NCBI GenBank assembly: GCA_036379935.1
Contig: DASVFT010000047.1
Location: forward strand, 1 to 6,808
Reading direction: 5' to 3'
DNA length: 6,808 nt
Source of the DNA: JAOPZW01 sp036379935
GTDB lineage: Bacteria > Actinomycetota > Thermoleophilia > Solirubrobacterales > Solirubrobacteraceae
The position numbers and the translations under genes were made by a program. This document shows, one piece after another, positions 1 to 4,145 of the stretch; position 1 is the stretch's first letter, and the number at the start of each line of letters is the position of its first letter. The notes beneath the pieces are model-generated. The model ran no database searches, had not been told where the DNA came from, and was given only the letters and a program-made list of their open reading frames with translations.

Positions 1-224
1 GCCAGCTCCCGCAGCTCACCGCCGGCCGCGTCGGCCACGTCGAGCAGCGGCCCGAGCGGCTGCGGCGTCTCCAGCGGGTCGCAGGCACCCCACAGCACGC
101 GGCGCCCGTCGGCGAACTCGCGCACGAGCGCGGTCTTGCCGACGCCCGCCTCGCCGCCGACCAGCACCAGCCGCCCGGTCGGGCCGGCCAGGGTGTCGAG
201 GAAGGTCTCGCGCTCGAGGAGCAC
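1..224 (-). CDS. LuxR-family (LAL-type) ATPase transcriptional regulator, N-terminal part only
   Basis: Only the first 74 complete codons lie in the window; the rest is beyond the left edge. From a GTG start the protein reads MLLERETFLDTL and then a classical Walker A loop, GGEAGVGKTAL (about residues 23-33; Lys30 and Thr31 would hold ATP phosphate). This is followed by VLWGACDPLETPQPLGPLLD, a stretch typical of the AAA_16 ATPase domain of large LuxR/LAL regulators. Such proteins usually carry a TPR-like sensory region and a C-terminal LuxR helix-turn-helix, neither visible here, so the DNA-binding part is inferred. The GTG is chosen because GAGAGGA lies 7 nt upstream; no other start in frame is as well placed. 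It begins 18 nt after the sigma-factor stop on the same strand, so co-transcription is likely. Other STAND-type ATPases cannot be excluded from this fragment. Confidence 0.75.
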   Translation of the reverse strand, partial: MLLERETFLDTLAGPTGRLVLVGGEAGVGKTALVREFADGRRVLWGACDPLETPQPLGPLLDVADAAGGELREL

Positions 225-231
225 GAGACGA

Positions 232-238
232 TCCTCTC
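232..238 (-). promoter_or_regulatory. Shine-Dalgarno site of the LuxR-type regulator
   Basis: On the minus strand GAGAGGA stands 7 nt before the GTG at 224. It fixes that start and lies in the 18-nt gap after the sigma-factor stop codon. It is the clearest ribosome-binding site in the window, as expected for an operon-internal gene. Confidence 0.7.
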
Positions 239-242
239 AAGC

Positions 243-1346
243 TCAGGCGACGTCGCGGAGCTTCTGAGCCTCGGCGAGGCTCTGGAGCTTCTTCAGCGAC
301 TGGTTCTCGATCTGGCGGATCCGCTCGCGCGTGACGTTGAACGTCCGCCCGACCTCGTCGAGCGTGCGCGGGTGCTCGCCGCCGAGGCCGTAGCGCAGCT
401 CGAGCACGCGGCGCTCGCGGTAGGAGAGGTTCTCCAGCGCCTCGCGCAACGCCTCCTTGGTGAGGATCTCGGCGGCGCGCTCGTAGGGCGACTCGGCGCG
501 CTCGTCGGCGATGAACTGGCCGAACTCCGACTCCTCCTCGTCGCCGACCGGCTTCTCCAGCGAGACCGGCGCCTGGGCCGAGCGCTTGATCGAGTCGACC
601 TCCTCGGGGTCGATCCCGGTGACCTCGGCGATCTCGTCGGCGGTCGGCTCGCGGCCGAGCTCGGTGACGAGCTTGCGCTCGGCACGCCCGATCTTGTTGA
701 GCTTCTCGACGACGTGGACGGGGATGCGGATGGTGCGCGCCTTGTCGGCCAGCGCGCGCGCGATCGCCTGGCGGATCCACCACGTCGCGTAGGTCGAGAA
801 CTTGAAGCCCTTGCGGTAGTCGAACTTCTCGGCCGCGCGGACGAGCCCGAGCGTGCCCTCCTGGATGAGGTCGAGGAAAGGCAGGCCCTGGTTGCGGTAG
901 TTCTTGGCGATCGAGACGACCAGGCGCAGGTTCGACTCGACCATCTTCTGCTTGGCGTCGAGGTCGCCGCGCTCGATGCGCTTGGCGAGGTCGACTTCCT
1001 CCTGCGCGGTGAGCAGCCGGACCTTGCCGATGTCCTTCAAAAACAGCTGAAGGGAGTCGGTCGTCATGTCCGGGCGCAGGTCGAGCGTCGTCTTGGGCTT
1101 GCGCCGGCCGCGCTTGTCCGGGGCGCGCTCGACCTCCTTGGAGGCGGCAGCCGCCGGATCGATGTCCTCGACGAGCTCGATCTCGGACTTCTCGAAGAAC
1201 CCGTGCAGCTCCTCGACGTCGGACTCGTCGAGATCCAGCTCGGAGACCGCGTCGGCGATCTCGGCGAACGTGAGCACGCCCACCTGCTGGCCCTTGGCCA
1301 CGAGGCCCTTGATCTCTTCGAGTTCCTGGAGTTCCACTACTGACAT
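243..1346 (-). CDS. rpoD: RNA polymerase principal-type sigma factor (RpoD/SigA, sigma70 group)
   Basis: This 367-aa protein directs RNA polymerase to promoters. Visible parts in order: a short acidic N-terminal region (about 1-62, MSVVELQELEEIKGLVAKG) corresponding to region 1.1; a basic linker (71-86); region 1.2 (98-130, LQLFLKDIGKVRLLTAQEE); region 2 (about 136-200, with NLRLVVSIAKNYRNQGLPF, DLIQEGTLGLVRAAEKFDY and FSTYATWWIRQAIARAL, the -10 recognition and melting part); region 3 (about 214-290); and region 4 (about 300-360) with the -35-binding helix-turn-helix TLDEVGRTFNVTRERIRQIE. The large non-conserved insert of E. coli sigma70 is absent, as in most non-proteobacteria. The ATG at 1346 is preferred over an in-frame ATG at 1388, whose extra 14 residues (MPGALAARRTERTH) do not look like the family. 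A weak GGA lies 5 nt upstream. A group 2 paralogue such as SigB/HrdA cannot be fully excluded, but the region 1.1-like segment favours the principal factor. Confidence 0.93.
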   Translation of the reverse strand: MSVVELQELEEIKGLVAKGQQVGVLTFAEIADAVSELDLDESDVEELHGFFEKSEIELVEDIDPAAAASKEVERAPDKRGRRKPKTTLDLRPDMTTDSLQLFLKDIGKVRLLTAQEEVDLAKRIERGDLDAKQKMVESNLRLVVSIAKNYRNQGLPFLDLIQEGTLGLVRAAEKFDYRKGFKFSTYATWWIRQAIARALADKARTIRIPVHVVEKLNKIGRAERKLVTELGREPTADEIAEVTGIDPEEVDSIKRSAQAPVSLEKPVGDEEESEFGQFIADERAESPYERAAEILTKEALREALENLSYRERRVLELRYGLGGEHPRTLDEVGRTFNVTRERIRQIENQSLKKLQSLAEAQKLRDVA

Positions 1347-1465
1347 GTGCGTCCGTTCGGTTCTCCGGGCGGCCAAGGCGCCCGGCATGACTGTGGGGGA
1401 GAGGCTGCCGTGAGCCTCGTTACGAGCGTACCCCGCCCCAACGTACAGCCCCCAGCGTAGCCGTC

Positions 1466-1495
1466 ATGATACGGCGCCCTACGTCGTCGGCTCAA
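1466..1495 (-). promoter_or_regulatory. Candidate sigma70-type promoter of the sigma-factor gene
   Basis: On the minus strand TTGAGC (1495-1490) and TATCAT (1471-1466) are separated by 18 nt. They match TTGACA at 4 of 6 positions and TATAAT at 5 of 6, the best such pair I see in the window, in its least GC-rich stretch. Transcription would start near 1459, giving a leader of about 113 nt before the ATG at 1346. The start site itself is inferred. Confidence 0.55.
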
Positions 1496-1511
1496 GAGCG
1501 GAAATCGTGTT

Positions 1512-1525
1512 GAAGGGTGCCCTTC
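1512..1525. repeat. Small perfect inverted repeat in the divergent control region
   Basis: GAAGGG and CCCTTC flank a 2-nt centre (TG). The site lies upstream of both divergent genes (sigma factor and Ala/Lys-rich protein) and just upstream of the sigma-factor promoter candidate. It could be an operator, but a 6-bp arm can also arise by chance. Confidence 0.3.
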
Positions 1526-1538
1526 TCGCTTACTACGC

Positions 1539-1558
1539 GAAACGCGGGTGTTCGTTTC
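1539..1558. repeat. Inverted repeat GAAACG/CGTTTC, 8-nt loop
   Basis: GAAACG (1539-1544) and CGTTTC (1553-1558) are perfect inverted copies, 13 nt from the neighbouring GAAGGG/CCCTTC repeat. It may be an operator or a small hairpin upstream of the gene at 1611. No further evidence of function is visible. Confidence 0.3.
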
Positions 1559-1597
1559 AGGTTTCGGACGCGTAAGAGCGTTGCTGCAGCCGTAGGG

Positions 1598-1603
1598 CAG
1601 AAT
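1598..1603 (+). promoter_or_regulatory. Candidate -10 element, leaderless start of the Ala/Lys-rich gene
   Basis: CAGAAT sits 7 nt before the ATG at 1611, and no Shine-Dalgarno-like purine run occurs between them. The spacing would place the transcription start at or next to the ATG. No convincing -35 hexamer is seen, so the call rests on the recurring arrangement in this window. Confidence 0.35.
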
Positions 1604-1610
1604 CCTGGCC

Positions 1611-2138
1611 ATGGCTTCGAGCGATCCCCCCGCCGGCCGCGACCGCGAGGTCCTCGCCAGCCTCCCCAACGCAAGGCCCCACCGCCGCAGCGCCAAGCGC
1701 GGTCCGGCGGCCGCGAGCGGGGCAGCGGAGGGCGGCGCGGCCACGGGTCCGGCGACGGCGAGGCGGCGCGGAAAGGCGGGTGCCAAGCCGGCCGCGAAGT
1801 CGACGGCGAACGCGGGCGCACAAGCCACGGCGAAGCCCGGCGCGAAGGCCGCCGCCAAGCCGGCCGCGAACGCGGGCGCACGAGCGACCGCGAAGCGGCG
1901 CTCGAAGGCCGCCGCCAAGCCGGCCGCGGCCGGCAGGGCCAGGCGGCCGGCGGCGCCAAAGGCCCCGCTGCCGATCCCGCCCGCCGGATACGCGACCCCG
2001 AAGGCCGAGCAGGACGGTCCGAGCGGCGCCGATCTCATCGCCACGGCAGTGCAGGCGGCGGGCGAGCTCGCGCAGATCGGGATCGCGGCCGGGGGCCGCG
2101 CGCTGAAGTCCGCCCTGCAGCGGCTGCCGCGCCCCTGA
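1611..2138 (+). CDS. Ala/Lys/Arg-rich basic protein, histone H1-like low-complexity region, function unknown
   Basis: This 175-aa protein has three parts. The N terminus (about 10-30) contains DREVLASLPNARPHRRSAKR, basic but not repetitive. Residues about 31-120 are low complexity, dominated by Ala, Lys and Arg with AAKPAA-type motifs, like the tails of bacterial H1/HU-tail proteins that bind DNA non-specifically. The C terminus (about 137-175, GADLIATAVQAAGELAQIG then GGRALKSALQRLPRP) looks like one or two amphipathic helices. Two consecutive 20-residue units (64-83 and 84-103) mirror a 60-bp DNA repeat. I see no HU fold, enzyme motif, signal peptide or membrane segment. Nucleoid binding is inference from composition; an envelope or granule-associated role (phasin-like proteins also pair helices with Ala/Lys-rich tails) is possible. 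The ATG at 1611 is the only start in keeping with the -10-like element just upstream. It is transcribed divergently from the sigma gene. Confidence 0.7.
   Translation: MASSDPPAGRDREVLASLPNARPHRRSAKRGPAAASGAAEGGAATGPATARRRGKAGAKPAAKSTANAGAQATAKPGAKAAAKPAANAGARATAKRRSKAAAKPAAAGRARRPAAPKAPLPIPPAGYATPKAEQDGPSGADLIATAVQAAGELAQIGIAAGGRALKSALQRLPRP
1801..1920 (+). repeat. Two tandem 60-bp units inside the Ala/Lys-rich gene
   Basis: Positions 1801-1860 and 1861-1920 align without gaps at 51 of 60 positions by my count. Both end in CGAAGGCCGCCGCCAAGC and share CGCGGGCGCA. Partial copies continue on either side (AAGCCGGCCGCGAAG at 1785-1799; CGGCCGCG at 1921-1928). Each unit encodes 20 residues, so copy-number change would keep the reading frame. 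Confidence 0.8.
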
Positions 2139-2141
2139 CGC

Positions 2142-2159
2142 CCCACCCCTCGGGGTGGG
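2142..2159 (+). terminator. GC hairpin after the Ala/Lys-rich gene, possible terminator
   Basis: CCCACCC (2142-2148) pairs with GGGTGGG (2153-2159) around a CTCG loop, starting 3 nt after the stop codon at 2138. There is no T-tract, so it is not a canonical intrinsic terminator, but its position fits transcript-end formation or stabilisation in a high-GC genome. Confidence 0.4.
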
Positions 2160-2191
2160 CCTCCCAGCGCTTAGGGCAGGCGACGATGGGG

Positions 2192-2197
2192 TAGGCT
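2192..2197 (+). promoter_or_regulatory. Candidate -10 element for the riboswitch transcript
   Basis: TAGGCT fits the actinobacterial TANNNT pattern and would start transcription near 2204, just before the conserved riboswitch sequence. No strong -35 is seen; CTTAGG at 2170-2175 is a weak candidate with a 16-nt spacer. Confidence 0.4.
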
Positions 2198-2203
2198 GCC
2201 GCG

Positions 2204-2350
2204 CGTCTGCCGAGTCCCCCGGTGCCTGTCACCTGGGGAGCGGGGGAACCACTGTGGACCCACCACCCGGGTCCGCTGGGGCGAATCCGACCGTCGGTCG
2301 GTAGCGCCGCTCGTTCGGCGCGAGCCCGTCAGCTCACCCCGTAGGCCGTT
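2204..2350 (+). promoter_or_regulatory. ydaO/yuaA-type cyclic di-AMP riboswitch
   Basis: The leader of the wall gene carries the conserved blocks of this aptamer in order: GCCGAGTCC (2209-2217); CCCCC (2216-2220) paired with GGGGG (2242-2246) around an inner GGTG/CACC hairpin (2221-2233); GGGGGAACCACTG (2242-2254); hairpin GGACCC/GGGTCC (2256-2261, 2269-2274); GGGGCGAATCC (2278-2288); hairpins CCGACC/GGTCGG (2287-2292, 2296-2301) and GCGCCG/CGGCGC (2304-2309, 2316-2321); then GAGCCCGTCAGCTCACCCCG and TAGGC (2322-2346), close to the family's CGAACCCGUCAGCUAACCUCGUAGGC. P1 seems short (GCC 2209-2211 with GGC 2344-2346). The family binds c-di-AMP and commonly controls cell-wall and ion-transport genes, which fits the DPBB gene that starts 24 nt after it. 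Family known members mostly switch genes off; the direction here is not established. Confidence 0.93.
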
Positions 2351-2358
2351 AAACGAGA

Positions 2359-2372
2359 TCCACAGTCCCCCC
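2359..2372 (+). promoter_or_regulatory. Probable riboswitch expression-platform segment next to the start codon
   Basis: TCCACAGT (2359-2366) is the exact reverse complement of ACTGTGGA (2251-2258) in the aptamer, and the adjoining CCCCCC (2367-2372) can pair with GGGGG (2242-2246), leaving a 4-nt AACC bulge. This duplex would break two aptamer helices and end directly before the TTG at 2374. Mutually exclusive folding is therefore inferred. Confidence 0.5.
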
Positions 2373-2373
2373 T

Positions 2374-3108
2374 TTGCGCCGCACGCCCGCGACCCTCAGT
2401 GCCCTGATCTGCGCCACCGCCTGCGCACCCGCGGTCGGCGTCGGGAGCGCGGCCGCGGACGACCCCTCCCCGCTCGCGGCGCCGTCGCTCTTCACGCGAC
2501 CGGGCGAGATGCTCGGCCAGACGCTGCGCTTCCGCGGCGCGCTGGGCACCGATCAGGCCGGACGCACGCTCCAGATCCAGCGCCAGCAGCCTGACGGCAG
2601 CTGGATGCCGACGGCGACGGCGATCGTGGCGTCCGACGGCTCGTTCGTGGCCCGCTGGCGCACCGATGCGATCGGGCGGTTCGCGGTGCGCGCGCTCGTC
2701 GCCGGCAGCGAGGCGCAGGCCGCCGCCGAGGCGCCGCTGACCACGAGCGTCACGATCTACCGGCCAGCTCGCGCCACCTGGTTCGGCCCCGGCTTCTACG
2801 GCAAGCGCACGGCGTGCGGCCAGGTCATGAGCCGCGACCTGCTGGGCGTCGCCCATCGCAAGCTCCCGTGCGGGACGCCGGTGGCGGTGTTCTTCAACGG
2901 AAAGGCGCTCACCGTTCCGGTCGTCGATCGCGGACCGTTCGGCAACGGCGCGCGCTACGACCTCACCGCGGCCGCGGCCCGAACGCTCGGCATGGCGCAG
3001 ACGAGCACGATCGGCGTCGTGCCCCAGCGCGGCGGGCAGATGCCTCCGCCGGCCGCGCCCGCGCCGTCGCCCTACGCGGCGACCGGCGGCATCGCGCCGA
3101 CCGGTTAG
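2374..3108 (+). CDS. Secreted RlpA-like double-psi beta-barrel (DPBB) protein with Ig-like region
   Basis: This 244-aa protein starts at TTG; an in-frame stop at 2350-2352 and no other usable start nearby leave that as the only choice, although no Shine-Dalgarno site is visible. Residues 1-28 form a signal peptide (MRRTP, hydrophobic stretch, cleavage probably near SAAA|DD). Residues about 40-128 look like a beta-sandwich (LGQTLRFRG to GRFAVRALVAG). Residues about 134-217 form the DPBB: TWFGPGFYGKRTACGQ, AHRKLPCGTPV, VPVVDRGPF and YDLTAAAARTLGM, matching RlpA at the AHxxLPxGT and DRGPF blocks. Cys148 and Cys166 may form a disulfide. The tail (222-244) is Pro/Ala-rich. RlpA proteins act on peptidoglycan; here ANGE is replaced by ACGQ, so lytic transglycosylase activity is uncertain and a binding or remodelling role is possible. 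The c-di-AMP riboswitch upstream supports a cell-wall function. Confidence 0.88.
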   Translation: MRRTPATLSALICATACAPAVGVGSAAADDPSPLAAPSLFTRPGEMLGQTLRFRGALGTDQAGRTLQIQRQQPDGSWMPTATAIVASDGSFVARWRTDAIGRFAVRALVAGSEAQAAAEAPLTTSVTIYRPARATWFGPGFYGKRTACGQVMSRDLLGVAHRKLPCGTPVAVFFNGKALTVPVVDRGPFGNGARYDLTAAAARTLGMAQTSTIGVVPQRGGQMPPPAAPAPSPYAATGGIAPTG

Positions 3109-3110
3109 CG

Positions 3111-4100
3111 CTAGGCGATCGAGACGCCGGCCGCACGCGCCGCGAACAGCGCCTCGTCCGCGCGCGCCTCGAGCTCGGCTGGGTCGGTGCCGTCCGCCGG
3201 CGAGGCGGCCAGCCCGATCGACGCGCTCAACGGCGCACCGCGCAGCGTCGCGGCGGCGGCAACGGCGTCGGCCAGGCGCTCGGCCAGCGCGCGGCCCCCG
3301 GTGGCGCCGAGCTCGGCGGCGACGATCCAGAGCCGCCCGTCCTCCTCGCGCGCCATGACGTCGCCGGGCCGAAGCTCGGCGCGGACGGCATCCTCCGCGC
3401 GCGCGAGCGCCGAGCGCGCCGTCCCATCGCGATCGGCGGCGAGCAGCCGCGCGGCATCGTCGACCTCGACGGCGAGCAGCGCGAAGCCGCGCCCGGCCGC
3501 GAGCTGATGCTGGGCGGCGGCGCGCCAGTCCCCGCCCGCCGCGGCCGCCCGCACGTCGCCCGGCCCCTGCCGCTCGCCGGCCGCCCGCACGTCGCCCCCG
3601 CCGCGCGCATCGTGGACGCGGATGTCCGCCGGCTCGCCGGCGCGGGCTGAGCCCGAGACCGTCGCGACGGCGACGAGGTCGCAGACGAAGGCCAGCCGCT
3701 CCGCGAGCGCGGCCGTGGTGGCCGCGTCGAGCGGCGCCATGGCCGTCGTCAGCGCCTCCCACACCGCCGCGCGCAGCTCGCCGACGGCGGCCACGGCGCT
3801 GGCCGGGCTGCCGGCGCCCGCGAGCGCGCCGGCGCGCGAGGCCATCGCGACCAGGTCGCCACCCGCCTCGAGGCGCGGGACGTGCGCCTCCGACCCGACC
3901 GCGCGCAGGATCGCGGCGCAGAGGATCGGCCCGTCCCGGGCGAGCTCGGCCGTGGGGACCGCCGGCGCGTCCTGCAGCGGCCGCGCGGCCATCAAGCGCA
4001 GCAGCCAGCCCTTCGCCGCCGCCTCGCCGTCCGCCAGCGCCGGGGGTGGCACGTCGGCGACCGCGCGCGGCCGCCCGGCACCGAAGGAGGCCGCGGGCAT
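3111..4100 (-). CDS. Degenerate GGDEF-domain protein with helical N-terminal regulatory region
   Basis: This 329-aa soluble protein has two parts. Residues about 30-148 (GWLLRLMAARPL, DGPILCAAILRAVGS, RLEAGGDLVAMASRAGALAG, LAERLAFVCDLVAV) are all-helical and resemble the RsbRD-type N-terminal domains seen before signalling domains in actinobacteria; that resemblance is from memory. After a Gly/Ala/Arg linker (150-190), residues about 205-326 follow the GGDEF fold: FALLAVEVDDAARL, then AREEDGRLWIV where RxGGDEFxxL is expected, and finally LSASIGLAASPADG with ADEALFAARAAG. The GG[DE]EF signature is lost (EEDGRLW, 252-258) and the first metal-binding Asp appears to be Glu212, so diguanylate cyclase activity is unlikely; nucleotide sensing or a scaffold role is inferred. 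The ATG at 4100 is chosen because the helical domain starts soon after and a TATCCA lies 6 nt upstream. The frame stays open to 4901 but only antisense to moeA. Confidence 0.7.
   Translation of the reverse strand: MPAASFGAGRPRAVADVPPPALADGEAAAKGWLLRLMAARPLQDAPAVPTAELARDGPILCAAILRAVGSEAHVPRLEAGGDLVAMASRAGALAGAGSPASAVAAVGELRAAVWEALTTAMAPLDAATTAALAERLAFVCDLVAVATVSGSARAGEPADIRVHDARGGGDVRAAGERQGPGDVRAAAAGGDWRAAAQHQLAAGRGFALLAVEVDDAARLLAADRDGTARSALARAEDAVRAELRPGDVMAREEDGRLWIVAAELGATGGRALAERLADAVAAAATLRGAPLSASIGLAASPADGTDPAELEARADEALFAARAAGVSIA
3542..3597 (-). repeat. 20-bp direct repeat, 36 nt apart, in the linker of the GGDEF-like gene
   Basis: The same 20 bases (plus strand CGGCCGCCCGCACGTCGCCC) occur at 3542-3561 and 3578-3597. 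They encode the repeated GDVRAA of the interdomain linker (residues 169-174 and 181-186). A 36-nt duplication adds 12 residues in frame, so the linker length may vary among relatives. Confidence 0.7.
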
Positions 4101-4106
4101 GAGCCC

Positions 4107-4112
4107 TGGATA
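4107..4112 (-). promoter_or_regulatory. Candidate -10 element, leaderless start of the GGDEF-like gene
   Basis: On the minus strand TATCCA is followed by GGGCTC and then the ATG at 4100. The 6-nt spacing puts the expected transcription start on the A of the ATG. No ribosome-binding site and no good -35 are seen. Confidence 0.4.
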
Positions 4113-4133
4113 CCAGCCGCACCCGACGGCAGG

Positions 4134-4139
4134 GATGAT
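4134..4139 (+). promoter_or_regulatory. Candidate -10 element, leaderless start of moeA
   Basis: GATGAT is followed by CTGCCC and the ATG at 4146, exactly 6 nt. AGGGA at 4131-4135 lies too far (10 nt) from the ATG for a strong ribosome-binding site, although that reading is not excluded. The element lies between the arms of a GGCAG/CTGCC inverted repeat (4128-4132, 4140-4144). Confidence 0.4.
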
Positions 4140-4145
4140 CTGCCC

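Noticed and set aside
372..1343. Plus-strand open frame of 323 codons antisense to the sigma factor
   Set aside because: Leu/Asp/Glu/Arg-rich shadow of the rpoD codon pattern; no independent motif or start signal.
1347..1388. Earlier in-frame ATG (1388) for the sigma factor
   Set aside because: The added MPGALAARRTERTH is unlike the family start, and the sequence before 1388 has no ribosome-binding site.
1517..2194. Alternative plus-strand frame over the Ala/Lys-rich gene
   Set aside because: Translation is Gly/Arg-rich throughout; the frame starting at 1611 has non-repetitive, family-like ends and an upstream -10-like element.
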